Assembly: GCA_038373885.1 (NCBI GenBank)
Contig: JAWZYV010000694.1
Location: 1 to 64,000 of the forward strand
Source of the DNA: Cheiracanthium punctorium
Taxonomy: Eukaryota; Arthropoda; Arachnida; Araneae; Cheiracanthiidae
DNA: 64,000 bases
Direction of reading: 5' to 3'
Shown: positions 42,623-52,972 of the stretch, piece by piece
Position numbering within the stretch: position 1 is the first letter of the stretch
How the letters are laid out: every line of letters begins with the position of its first letter
The notes under the pieces: generated by a model
Seen by the model: the letters and a program-made list of their open reading frames with translations, nothing else
Database searches by the model: none
What the model was told of the DNA's origin: nothing
Translations under genes and position numbers: made by a program

Positions 42623-44916
42623 CCGTTGTTATCGATCCACTTGTCTACTAACAACAACGAGTGTGTGGCCGCGCAATCAGCTGTGTCAGAAAACTTCTTT
42701 AGCTAAGTCGCACCATATGGGCGGTTAGATCAGCCCTCATGTTTGGTAGTTAAATGAATCGATGTCGATAGCTGCACTTTTTTCTTGCTGGGAAGTCAGT
42801 CCAGTCGGTCTTCTGCACTGATGTGTAAAAGATAGCGCTTCAAAGGCTGATACAGTGAAGGTCCCCTTAAATCACGACCATGGGGAAATTACCCTTCCGG
42901 TCCCTCCTTCTTGGCGGGCTTAACACTCAGTGTACCCTGCATCCGTTAGAAAATGGCGCCTTGCGTGCACACGTTTAGACTTAAGAGCCTCAATTCTATG
43001 AATTGAGTGATGCGTATCTTTGAGTGTTGTTCTGATCCAAAACAACGCTAGCGCTCTCCGCCAAAAAGGCAGAGTGCTTCGGTCGGAGGACTTTTTAAAA
43101 TGTTTTAACGCATATTCACGTTGCATTTGGAGAACACAGACAAAAACTCCAGACCGTTATATAGACAGCCGCGTGATAGGCCAGAACGCTGGACCTTCAC
43201 AGTTCAGCCGTCTACCATTTTCTGTACCTTATACACTCGGCTACTGTGGGGTGACGCACAGCTTTCAATAACAGTACACAAAGCAAACCATTACATTGTT
43301 GACCGAAATATTTTGTAGTCTACACAACAATGCAAACTTTATATAGATGAATTACATGTACCAGAATGGCCACCAGGCAGCAATGTCATAAAAACAAGTA
43401 TCTCCAAATATTCCTCGTGCTCGATTCTCGAGGAAATTACTAGGTTCTGCACAATCTAGTGTCAGTGCAGTGACCAAAAAATGAAAAAAAAGTCGAAAAT
43501 CCCATAAAAAAGTTTCTGCATTGCCATCCAATTAACAAAAATTCAAAATTTCGGTACCAAACAAGATTAAACCGTCTAATTTCCCCCCAAAAATGCTTTA
43601 TTCATTGAAATCCAATTAACAGAAATTCAAAATTTCGGGGGGATACCCAAGCCCCCCTGGCTGCGTCCTCGGTAGATGGTAAGGTCCCGGAGAAACGCAT
43701 GTTGGAAGTGATTGGATGACTGCTGACTAAACATGGCTGTCTTGGTGGCACAAAATCTATTTTTTTTTTAGGAGGTTCCCCAATTTACACATGCAGGGAG
43801 GTTACGACTGAAAAATTGTGAGACTTCCAAGCTGAATATTTTTTTAAGTATGAAGTATATTAAGCTTACGTGAAGTATTACATATTTGCCGAACAAAAGT
43901 GAAATACCATTGGGCAGAAATTTTTTTTAACTCCAATCATACATTTGGTTTTTTAATACTGTAAATTAAATTTTTTTCCAATAGGAAAAACATGACAGCA
44001 CACTTTCATTTTGAAAGCATATTTTTTATTATTTTAAATCCGGAAATACAACAAATCATGTACAATTACTTTATATTCCAATTCCCCTAGCGGCCTAGTC
44101 ACTAACTGCCGTTCCCGTAAGAGCACGGAAAGTGAAGCAGCACCGGCTTGGCCAGTCCTTGGTCTGCTGGACAACTGTGGAACCGTTACGGTAATGGGAG
44201 CTGGTGCACGTAAAATCTCTTTTCTTGGCTTCAATGTTCTCCACATTCAAACGATACCTCTGGGGACACAGATATCAGGTCCATCCGAAACTGGTTCAAA
44301 ATTAGGAGACCACTCATAGGGTGCAACGTAAGTAATCTTAATAGGCGCCCACTAAGGAACTGACCAACATCTAAAGCCCTCGTTGTTGTCAAGCCTCAAG
44401 TACTGGAAACACTGGAAAGGCTACTGGGGAGAATAAAAAAGAGAAAAGTTACATTCGATAAGTACGATTTTAAAATGTATCGTTTAGTATTTTCACCGCA
44501 TATGCAACGAAGCATTAAAAAGGCAAAGCGCAACGAAATGAACAAAACTATAAAGTTTCATTTTTTAAATTGGTAAATGAATCACTTCAAACATCAAACA
44601 GTGGAATTTTAGAACCTTTAAAAGAGGTGTATTTCGACTATAACTCTTAAGCAGACTATTTTGACGCTGTTCTACACATCTTTTATCCCTCCCTTCAAAA
44701 TTACAAGCTGAGCTTTCTCCTCGCCTTTCTCGTGGCCGAGATATTTCCAGGCTGACGTTAAAGTTATGCTCCAGTAAGATTAGACCATTTATATGCTTTC
44801 GCACGGACTCTTTATTTTACGCAACAGACGACAGTACCAAACTATTTTTAATTAGATTAGGGAAAATATAATTTTTGTTAATGCATAGGAGCACTACTCA
44901 AACATGTGTACTCTTG
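42598..44916 (+). repeat. Array unit 1, left part
   Basis: About 230 bp (42598-42825) absent from the older copies a and b is followed by the shared body, beginning around AAAAGATAGCGCTTCAAAGG. Ends at CTCTTG just before the ATAT target site of the Gypsy insertion. Confidence 0.85.
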
Positions 44917-44920
44917 ATAT

Positions 44921-45826
44921 TGTTGCGGAATTACTCTGCTACTCCTGGGGTTCGTCGTTCTAAAGTCCAGTGGTGTAAAAAGTTCAAGTAAAAAGTCACT
45001 TGTCAGGATGGAACACAAACTTTATTTCTTCTAGAACTTCGTAGGACAATCAGCTGCACACAATTCACAAGCACAATCTAGCAGTAACGTGCTTTTAACA
45101 ATCCGCTTGGATCAGAAGCTCTCACAAATGCTGTATTTCTCACACAAAATAAGTCACTTTTACAGGAAAAAATTCCGTGGAAATATTCAAGGGATATAGT
45201 ACACTATCCCTTAAGACACAGCAATGAAGAATTTAGACACAGCACTTTAAAAACAGCTTCACAAAGCAAGCTAAAACACAGCTTCTATAGCACTATCAGT
45301 TCACACAAAACAAGCGTACTCAGAACTCTTCACACATTGAATGTTCAACTCGCAACTGACTGGCCTTCTATAAATAGCCGACGCAGGAGGTACAAGAGGT
45401 TTCCAGAAAAGTCAATTTCTCGAGGGTTCTACATAAAGCGTGAATTTTGATTACGTCATAGAAGAGAAATGTTAGGTTATTATGCGTTTTTAATGCAGGA
45501 AAAACAACTTCCAGGCCCCATTGGGAAAATCGCGCCAAATGACCAAAAAGTCGCCAAGCTTGGCGACTTTTGGCGAAATATCGCCAAATTTGGCGCCAAA
45601 AATAAGTCCTCAAAAGTGAAGAGATCTAAGCTCTAGGACTAATATTTCTCGAGATTTCTAGAAGCCCATAGAAAAACATATGGGAAAGCGAAACCTCCGT
45701 ATCTCCGGTTCTAATTGGCCAATTTTGATGCAACAAAAAGCAAAATTTATCTATTTGAAGCGTAGAATACGAATTTTAAACCATTCTAAGCCCCAGAGCA
45801 GCGGGTTGTCCCGAAAATTCGTAACA
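44921..45826 (-). repeat. 3' LTR of the Gypsy element
   Basis: 906 bp, TGTTGCGGAATTACTC to ATTCGTAACA. It lacks about 13 bp (CTTCGGGGCGATG context) present in the right LTR near 51514. It contains symmetrical TTGGCGA/TCGCCAA words (45545-45600) shared with the solo LTR. Confidence 0.93.
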
Positions 45827-45843
45827 TTGCCCCCTTCCCAAGG
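45827..45843 (-). promoter_or_regulatory. Polypurine tract of the Gypsy element
   Basis: The minus strand reads TTGGGAAGGGGGCAA immediately before the 3' LTR, the expected place for plus-strand priming. Confidence 0.75.
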
Positions 45844-46196
45844 ACTGCACGTTCCGGGCAGCACAATCCCTAGTTAGGAGGTCACACATGTGCCTGCACT
45901 GTATAACACTTAACAAGATCTTAACAACATAATTCAAGCAAGTAATCAATAGCACAATAAGCAAATACACATTAATAAATAAATAATCATCATAATAAAT
46001 AATTACACTGTAATAATTAATCAATGTAATAACAAATACACATTAATAAAATCCAATATATTGCAAATATGTACAATAAACATGGCGTAAGTAGTGAGAG
46101 AAAGAGAGTTGAAGAAAGAGGAAGAGAAGAGAAAGACAGGAAAGGAATGAGAGATGAAAGAAAAGAGGAATTACGCCATAGTGACCATGGTCTGAG
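45844..46196 (-). other. Non-coding 3' region of the Gypsy element
   Basis: About 350 bp between the end of integrase and the polypurine tract. It is rich in AATAA/TAATA words and has a GA-rich stretch on the + strand at about 46095-46170. No open frame of interest. Confidence 0.6.
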
Positions 46197-48779
46197 CTAA
46201 TTACATCCGCGGTAGATGGCTAGCCGATCGTAATGTACAACTCTAGGCTTCGAGTTTGGTGACTTACGAATCCGTACGATGACGTCATTCAGCCGGTTTA
46301 GAACTGTGTAAGGACCGTCCCACGGCGATTGCAGCTTGGGAGACAGGCCTTTCCGTCGAGTAGGATTCCATAGCCAAACTTTGTCACCTGCATTGAACTC
46401 GTGTCCCGTAGCCTTCGTGTCGTAGCGAGTCTTCATCTTTTCCGTGTTCAGGTTGATCCGCTCCCGAGCAAAATGATGCACATTTTCAAACCGTGCCCGA
46501 AGGTTTTCCACGTACTCCTCTGGCGTTGAAGGCGCATCTGGAGGGCGGCAGAACACTAGATCAGCGGGAAGACGAAGATCTCTGCCGAACAGCATCTGGG
46601 AAGGTGTGAAGCCGGTAGTCTCATGGACGGCGCTCCTATAGGCCAGCAGGAAGAGGGGGGGTTTCTTGTCCCAGTCCTCTTGATTCCTAGATACCAGAAG
46701 CGAGAGGTTGTTTAAAATTGTGCGATTGAACCTCTCCACCATGCCGTCGGATTGTGGGTGTAAAGGCGTAGTCTGGGTTTTGTCCATTCCGAGAAGTTGG
46801 CATAGTCCTTTAAAGACTGCAGAGGTAAAGTTCGTTCCTTGGTCGGAATGAAGTTGCAGAGGGGTTCCATATCTGGAAATCCATTCTTGCACCAGTACCT
46901 CTGCTACGGTCGTAGCTTCTTGATCGGGAATAGGAAACGCTTCGGGCCATTTAGAAAAGTAGTCAATGACAACTAGGATGTATTTGTTGCCATCCGAAGT
47001 TCGCGGAAGAGGTCCCAGGATGTCGAGGGCAATCCTCTCAAAAGGCGCTCCTACATTATAACGATGTAGTCTTCCACGGCTTCGTTTCTTCGGGCCTTTT
47101 ACGGCAGCACAGGCGTCATAAGCTTGACACCACTTTTCGACGTCGCCTCGAGCCCTAACCCAGTAGAAGCGCTCGCGAACTTTCTGCAGGGTCTTCATCA
47201 TGCCAAAATGGCCTCCAGTTAAGCCATTATGCAGCTCTTCTAGAACCTTCGGAATCCTCGAGCGAGGGAGTACTAACTGCCATCGGAGCATCTTGCCGTC
47301 GTCCGACTCCCATTTACGATACAGGACTCCATTCCTCAGGCGAAGCGAATCCCATAAAGCCCAGTACTGTTTTGTTGCCGGACTGCAAGATGATATTTCT
47401 TGCCAGCTGGGCTTATTGCCGGACTTTTCCATAAACTCCACAATAGGTTTGATCTCGCTATCTGCTAATTGGTCCGCTCGAACATTTTCATCACTCCATG
47501 GATCTTGAGATGGTGCCGATGATGTAACTTGGCGGACAACGGGATGTTTCAGATGGTAATTTTTCCCTGCCCTAGAGCAATAGCGACAGCTGTCTATACA
47601 GGGCCGTCTTGACAAAGCATCTGCATTTCCATGAGATGCCCCTTTCCGATGACGTATCTCGATGTCATATTCTTGTAATCGCTGTATCCACCTGGCTATT
47701 TGGCCCTCTGGATTCTTGAAATTTAGAAGCCAGGTTAAAGAGGCATGGTCCGTTCGGAGCAGGCACTTTCGGCCGTACAGGTAATGATGGAAGTGCTCTA
47801 CGGCTTTAATGATAGCAAGAAGTTCCTTTCTCGTAACACAGTTACGTTCTGCCTTTGAAAGGCATTTGCTCCAGTAAGCAATGACGTGTTCTTGGCCATC
47901 TATCTCCTGGGACAAAACTGCTCCAACACTCTCCTTACTTGCGTCTGTGTCCAGGATAAATGGCTTGTCAGGGTGAGGATACGACAGGATCGGCGAAGAT
48001 GTTAAAGCCGTCTTCAGTTCGTTGAATGCGTCCTCACATTCCTCAGTCCATAGAAATTTCTCTCCAGTCTCGGTCAATTTGTGAAGAGGTCTTGCAATTT
48101 GAGAAAAGCCCTTCACGAATTTTCGATAGTAAGTACACAGACCGAGAAAACTTCTTAAGTCGTGGATATTCTCGGGACGACTCCAGTTCTGGACTGCGGA
48201 CGTCTTTTCGGGATCGGTTCGGACTCCGTGGGCTGATATTATGTGCCCGAGGTAACGTACTTCCCGACGAAACAAATTGCACTTCGATGGACTTAGTTTC
48301 AAGTTCGCCTTTTTTAATTTCTGCAGTACCTTTCGAATGTTCTCGAGATGCTCTTCGAAAGTCCTTCCGACGATGATGATATCGTCCAAATAAACGAGAC
48401 ATGCTTCGTAGGAAAGTCCTCTCAACACTGTCTCCATTAGTCGCTCAAATGTAGCAGGTGCGTTGCAGAGTCCAAAAGGCATAACTTTGAACTGCCATAA
48501 TCCTTGGCCCGTGGTGAACGCAGTCTTTTCACGGTCATCGGGATGAATTTCCACTTGCCAGTAACCACTTTTCAGATCCAGAGTGGAAAACCATTCGTTT
48601 CCCGATAAAGTGTCCAAAGTTTCGTCTATCCTGGGAAGAGGGTAGCTGTCTTTCTTGGTAATGTCATTCAGACGTCTGTAGTCAACACAGAACCGGGTGG
48701 AACCATCCTTCTTTCGGACCAAAACAATTGGCGAGGCCCAGGGACTAGTCGACGGCTCGATGACGTCATCACGCTGCAA
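46197..48779 (-). CDS. pol: Gypsy Pol: reverse transcriptase, RNase H and integrase
   Basis: A single 860-residue frame. Reverse transcriptase: FSTLDLKSGYWQ (D68), VMPFGLCNAPATF, and YLDD at 130-133. RNase H follows at about 270-390 with FILDTDAS and RTDHASLTWL. Integrase: HNGLTGGHFG in the zinc domain, a core with catalytic D586 (ALDILGPL), D646 (LHSDQGTNF) and E682 (VERFNR) in exact D-35-E spacing, then a GPY module (WDGPYTVL) near the end. The zinc domain reads CQAYDAC where Gypsy integrases have C-x-x-C-D-x-C; tyrosine 554 (codon 47118-47120 on the + strand) replaces a zinc-binding cysteine, a single TGT-to-TAT change. The true start lies upstream: the N-terminal RT residues are in another frame at about 48790-48880. 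Probably non-functional because of this and the upstream breaks. Confidence 0.93.
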   Translation of the reverse strand: MQRDDVIEPSTSPWASPIVLVRKKDGSTRFCVDYRRLNDITKKDSYPLPRIDETLDTLSGNEWFSTLDLKSGYWQVEIHPDDREKTAFTTGQGLWQFKVMPFGLCNAPATFERLMETVLRGLSYEACLVYLDDIIIVGRTFEEHLENIRKVLQKLKKANLKLSPSKCNLFRREVRYLGHIISAHGVRTDPEKTSAVQNWSRPENIHDLRSFLGLCTYYRKFVKGFSQIARPLHKLTETGEKFLWTEECEDAFNELKTALTSSPILSYPHPDKPFILDTDASKESVGAVLSQEIDGQEHVIAYWSKCLSKAERNCVTRKELLAIIKAVEHFHHYLYGRKCLLRTDHASLTWLLNFKNPEGQIARWIQRLQEYDIEIRHRKGASHGNADALSRRPCIDSCRYCSRAGKNYHLKHPVVRQVTSSAPSQDPWSDENVRADQLADSEIKPIVEFMEKSGNKPSWQEISSCSPATKQYWALWDSLRLRNGVLYRKWESDDGKMLRWQLVLPRSRIPKVLEELHNGLTGGHFGMMKTLQKVRERFYWVRARGDVEKWCQAYDACAAVKGPKKRSRGRLHRYNVGAPFERIALDILGPLPRTSDGNKYILVVIDYFSKWPEAFPIPDQEATTVAEVLVQEWISRYGTPLQLHSDQGTNFTSAVFKGLCQLLGMDKTQTTPLHPQSDGMVERFNRTILNNLSLLVSRNQEDWDKKPPLFLLAYRSAVHETTGFTPSQMLFGRDLRLPADLVFCRPPDAPSTPEEYVENLRARFENVHHFARERINLNTEKMKTRYDTKATGHEFNAGDKVWLWNPTRRKGLSPKLQSPWDGPYTVLNRLNDVIVRIRKSPNSKPRVVHYDRLAIYRGCN

Positions 48780-48866
48780 AATCCTCTAAAAGTCTGCTCA
48801 CCTCTTCTTGCTTAGCAAACGGCAGCCGCCTAGGATGTTGCTTGATGGGAGAATGGCTGCCTGTAT

Positions 48867-49760
48867 CTATCCTATGCTCGTTAAGCTCGTACGGCCAAAG
48901 TCACCCGAAGTGCGGGAGAAGAGGTCTTCAAATTCAGCTATTACTTTCTCCGCAGCGCTTCTGTGTTCTGCCGTTAACTCCACGTCTTGTATTAATTCCT
49001 TCGTCAGGCACTCGGAAGATTTAGCTGTCGTTTGGCTGATGTTCTTATTAATGCAGGTAACAGGAGTGCATGTCGCCAACACTTCATTTTTCTTTATCAC
49101 CTTCGACTTGTCCGTCACATTTACTACTCTAACTGGAATTTCTGTTCTCGACAAGTCCACAAGTGTTGCTCCCACAAGCACTCCTCTGACGGAATCACTA
49201 TTGCTTGGGTGTTCGATTAATCCAAAACGGAATTTATTGCTTTCTTTTACTGTTCCAGAAATTATGGAATCAGTTCTGGGAGGTAGAGTGATATCAGTCT
49301 GGGCTATTATTTGCTGAACACGCAAAACAGTTTCATTTCTAATATCGAACGCAGCTATTTCTTCTGAGTCTGAACGAAGCTCATTATTCTTAAAGTCCAA
49401 ATTAAATTTGTGTGATTTTAAAAATTCCAGTCCGAGAATAAAAGAGTCTGTAATATTGGCGACATATACCACATGGTCGTATCTGGCATTCCCAAACGTG
49501 ATTTCTACTTGCGCTTTTCCGCCCACTTCGATCTTGTCACCTGTCACAGTCTGGAGGGTCAGCGAGGACGGAGTCCAGATAATCTTCAAATTTAATTTCT
49601 TGGCCAGATCCGTCCTTATGATGGTTACGTTCGCTCCAGTATCAATCACCATGTGGCATGGGGAACCATTAACGTATCCCTGTACGAAGAGTCCATTACT
49701 GCCACCATTCACTGATGAAATCTGCAAGACTTTTAGGTGGGGCTTTTGACTATCTGGCAA
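48867..49760 (-). CDS. pol: Gypsy protease and N-terminal pol region
   Basis: 297 residues. CHMVIDTGANVTIIR has the retropepsin D-T-G triplet at 40-42, and SFILGLEFLKSHKF further on matches the ILG-x-[DE]-[FW]L motif of the protease fold's end. It would cleave the polyprotein. The frame ends at DFGRTSLTSIG because of a one-base change. The normal continuation, EHRIDTGSHSP and then LPFAKQEEVSRLLED, is readable in a neighbouring frame at about 48880-48790, before a second shift joins the RT frame. Gag lies just upstream, separated by a frame break. Confidence 0.88.
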   Translation of the reverse strand: MPDSQKPHLKVLQISSVNGGSNGLFVQGYVNGSPCHMVIDTGANVTIIRTDLAKKLNLKIIWTPSSLTLQTVTGDKIEVGGKAQVEITFGNARYDHVVYVANITDSFILGLEFLKSHKFNLDFKNNELRSDSEEIAAFDIRNETVLRVQQIIAQTDITLPPRTDSIISGTVKESNKFRFGLIEHPSNSDSVRGVLVGATLVDLSRTEIPVRVVNVTDKSKVIKKNEVLATCTPVTCINKNISQTTAKSSECLTKELIQDVELTAEHRSAAEKVIAEFEDLFSRTSGDFGRTSLTSIG

Positions 49761-49843
49761 CCTCCGCCCCGCGAGATGGCCACCTCCTAGTTTCCCTCTT
49801 TCATGTTCTTAGATTTCTCTTGCTGGTCTTGAGACTTTCGACC

Positions 49844-51024
49844 ACAATGCTTTTGTACATGCCCTTCGACGCCACACTTCCAGCAGTTCACTTCTTTCGG
49901 CCATCTCTCGTTCTATCGGATCTTAATTTTCGCTCTATGAGATCTTCAATTCTCTTCAACCTGTTCTCGACGCCCTCTGTGTCTTTGTCAGCTTCCTCTT
50001 GGATCGTGACCGCTCTAATAGCATGCCGATCTTTTCTCACGGCCTGCTGGGCTGCCTCTAGCTTCATTGCGAACACCAGAGCAGACTTCAAATCCTGATA
50101 ATCCTCCAACATGAGTGCCTTTTGGGTTTCTGGATCACGGATGGCTTCAATAAAATGACGCACCGCCATTTCTTCTCGGACATTATCAAGGTGGTCCATG
50201 TAGGCTAGATGACACAGCCTATCTAAGTCCGAAGCCAGCTCTTGGAGGGTCTCGCCAGATCTCTGCATCCTTGACATAAGTTGGATTCTACTATATTCTT
50301 TCTGGCACTTCTCACCGAATTTCATCTCCAAGGCACTGGCAAGGGCGTCAAAATCTCCTATCTTCGTCGCTCCGATAGTTTGCAATACATTAATTGCATC
50401 TCCGCTAAGGGAAGCGGCCAGTTGATTAGTTTTCTCGGACTCGCTCCAACCATTGTCTCTGGCAACGATCGAAAATTGGGTCTTGTAAGCTTCCCAGGGA
50501 GTCTTTCCGTCATAGGCAGTAAGTTTCACTGCTGGGCGGTGTGAAGATAACCTGATGTTTTCGGGTAACTTTCCCAGCTTTACGAGAGAGTCCAATTTCT
50601 CTTCAATTTTAGCTTCACATTCTTCACGCATTCTTCAAATATCCTGCTGTAATTCCTTAACATTCCCTTCAATTCTTTGTTCATATTTCGTCTGAGTTTC
50701 TTCTAAGAGAGAAACTCTTTTCTCCATTTCTTCTTGGCCCTGCTTAATTTCTTCTAAATTTTCTTGGGTTTTCTCTATCTTCTGCTCCAACTTTTCTTAA
50801 TTTTTCTCAATTTTCTGCAACCCAGTTTTCATCTCTTCTTGTCCGGCTTCAATTTTCTTTTCTAAATCCGCCTTCATTTGTTCTTGTCCGGCTTTCATCT
50901 CGTCTTGTCCGGCTTTCATCTGTTCTTGTGCGGCTTTCATCTCGTCTTGTCCGGCTTTCATTTCTTGCATCATATTCATGAGCTTTTGAAGTTGTTCTTC
51001 CATTTTTTGTCTAGTCAAAACCAT
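49844..51024 (-). pseudogene. gag: Gypsy Gag with coiled-coil N-terminus and zinc knuckle
   Basis: Starts at ATG 51024 (MVLTRQKMEEQLQ). The first 75 codons are a heptad-like series of E-M-K-A-G-Q repeats, i.e. a long coiled coil. A TAA at 50797-50799 and a TGA at 50635-50637 interrupt the frame, but reading continues beyond both (for example QKIEKTQENLEEIKQGQEEM). 50631-49888 is the capsid-like core (VKLTAYDGKTPWEAYKTQF; ALEMKFGEKCQKEYSRIQL). The zinc knuckle CWKCGVEGHVQKHC (49885-49844; C-x2-C-x4-H-x4-C) is in a shifted frame. Forms the particle and binds RNA in active relatives. Inactive as it stands. Confidence 0.88.
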
Positions 51025-51051
51025 AAACTGGAAAATTAAAGTCCTTCTCTA

Positions 51052-51073
51052 GAACCCCGATTCTGACACCAAA
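51052..51073 (-). promoter_or_regulatory. Primer-binding region of the Gypsy element
   Basis: Directly after the 5' LTR the minus strand reads TTTGGTGTCAGAATCGGGG. TGGTGTCAGAATCGGGG has the TGG start and length expected of a tRNA 3'-end complement. I cannot name the tRNA with certainty. Confidence 0.65.
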
Positions 51074-51993
51074 TGTTGCGGAATTACTCTGCTACTCCTG
51101 GGGTTCGTCGTTCAAAAGTCCAGTGGTGTAAAAAGTTCAAGTAAAAAGTCACTTGTCAGGATGGAACACAAACTTTATTTCTTCTAGAACTTCGTAGGAC
51201 AATCAGCTGCACACAATTCACAAGCACAATCTAGCAGTAACGTGCTTTTAACAATCCGCTTGGATCAGAAGCTCTCACAAATGCTGTATTTCTCACACAA
51301 AATAAGTCACTTTTACAGGCAAAAATTCCGTGGAAATATTCAAGGGATATAGTACACTATCCCTTAAGACACAGCAATGAAGAATTTACACAGCACTTTA
51401 AAAACAGCTTCACAAAGCAAGCTAAAACACAGCTTCTATAGCACTATCAGTTCACACAAAACAAGCGTACTCAGAGCTCTTCACACATTGAATGTTCAAC
51501 TCGCAACTGACTGGCTTCGGGGCGATGCCCGCTTCTATAAATAGCCGACGCAGGAGGTACAAGAGGTTTCCAGAAAAGTCAATTTCTCAAGGGTTCTACA
51601 TAAAGCGTGAATTTTGATTACGTCATAGAAGAGAAATGTTAGGTTATTATGCGTTTTTAATGCAGGAAAAACAACTTCCAGGCCCCATTGGGAAAATCGC
51701 GCCAAATGACCAAAAAGTCGCCACGCTTGGCGACTTTTGGCGAAATATCGCCAAATTTGGCGCCAAAAATAAGTTTACAAAAGTGAAGAGATCTAAGCTC
51801 TAGGACTAATATTTCTCGAGATTTCTAGAAGCCCATAGAAAAACATATGGGAAAGCGAAACCTCCGTATCTCCGGTTCTAATTGGCCGATTTTGATGCAA
51901 CAAAAAGCAAAATTTATCTATTTGAAGCGTAGAATACGAATTTTAAACCATTCTAAGCCCCAGAGCAGCGGGTTGCCCCGAAAATTCGTAACA
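51074..51993 (-). repeat. 5' LTR of the Gypsy element
   Basis: 920 bp, nearly identical to 44921-45826. On the sense strand it runs TGTTACGAATTTTC to CCGCAACA. A TATTTATAG word (51536-51544) could serve as the TATA element in the minus direction. Confidence 0.93.
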
Positions 51994-51997
51994 ATAT

Positions 51998-52972
51998 GCA
52001 ATTTTCTATATTAGCTCACTTTTATAGCTCAGCTTAAAGAAATTTCACTAATACTTATTTGTTTCATGAACTATGTTTAACAAAATTCCATTTTTGCATT
52101 TAAAATATATATTTTTTTACTTTTTCCCTGCTTACTGGAACCACACACATTCAGTAATAATAACCCGAAATGCTATCTGTACATAAATTTGAATTAATTT
52201 ATTTTTAATTTCAAGCTAAAAAAGTGGCCAAACCCTTAAAATAGATACATATATTGTATATACACTTATTCAATTTTTTAATAAAGAAACATGCACTTTT
52301 ATGGCCGTTTTTTTAAGTATTACAAACTTTTAAGTGCTAAACATAGTACAATAAATAAAATTATTAATAAATTTCGAAATCTATGTGTTGTGTAACCAAA
52401 TAACTCCAAGTACCGTATTGATATTCAATATCAAAAGAACGACAACAAAAAGAAAATAATTCAAGTTGAATATCAGTTAAACTTACAAAGCGTTCATTTA
52501 TAAAATTCCATTTAACTTAAATTCTTACGCATCCAATAAATTAAAGAAACTTTGAGGATACCCGCCAAACACATTCTTTTTGTTTAACCGCAAAAACCGA
52601 TAAAAATGTTCGGAGGATATCTTCAGGCAGTATTCTGACGCAAGAAAAATGTTCCAGAGAGTTTGTTCTCCAATGACTTATAATCAGGAGGGTCATAAGG
52701 ATATCAGGAGGGAGAAAATTTTCGCATAGGAATTCGTACGTTTGCACAGAAGTAAAAATATTCATTCGTCTCGAATATTTATTCTGCATTCGAGGAGTAA
52801 CTTTGTGGTTAAATAATAGGTTTTAGCTCACTTAATTGTATCATTTGTGAATATTTAATGTAAGACATAAGTTTGCATCAAGAAACCAAGTAGCTATTGT
52901 TAAACAGAAAAGTATTTTTTAAAAAATACTGAAGTTATAAATGTCACAGGTATTCGATTTATCGGAAAGTAT
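51998..52972 (+). repeat. Array unit 1, right part
   Basis: Resumes at GCAATTTTCTATATTAG and completes the unit, ending at the junction CGGAAAGTAT. Contains a small insertion (AGGGTCATAAGGATATC context, near 52690-52706) also present in modified form in units 2 and 3 but not in unit 4. Confidence 0.85.

Larger units (their letters stand above)
44921..51993 (-). mobile_element. Gypsy-type LTR retrotransposon, full-length structure but mutated
   Basis: 7073 bp. LTRs are 44921-45826 and 51074-51993 and the target duplication is ATAT (44917-44920 and 51994-51997). The uninterrupted site is visible in the other units as CTCTTGATATGCAATTT. The sense strand is minus: gag (51024-49844), protease (49760-48867), reverse transcriptase/RNase H/integrase (48779-46197), polypurine tract beside the left LTR. 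The order protease-RT-RNase H-integrase defines Gypsy. Lesions: two in-frame stops in gag, a frame change before the zinc knuckle and two frame breaks between protease and RT. Confidence 0.95.

Noticed and set aside
47200..47508. + strand frames within 47.2-50.6 kb
   Set aside because: Antisense shadows of the Gypsy gag and pol frames.
52541..52789. 82-codon minus-strand frame recurring in several repeat copies
   Set aside because: It is frame-disrupted in units 2 and 3 by a small indel and shifted in copy a, so it is not conserved as a protein.
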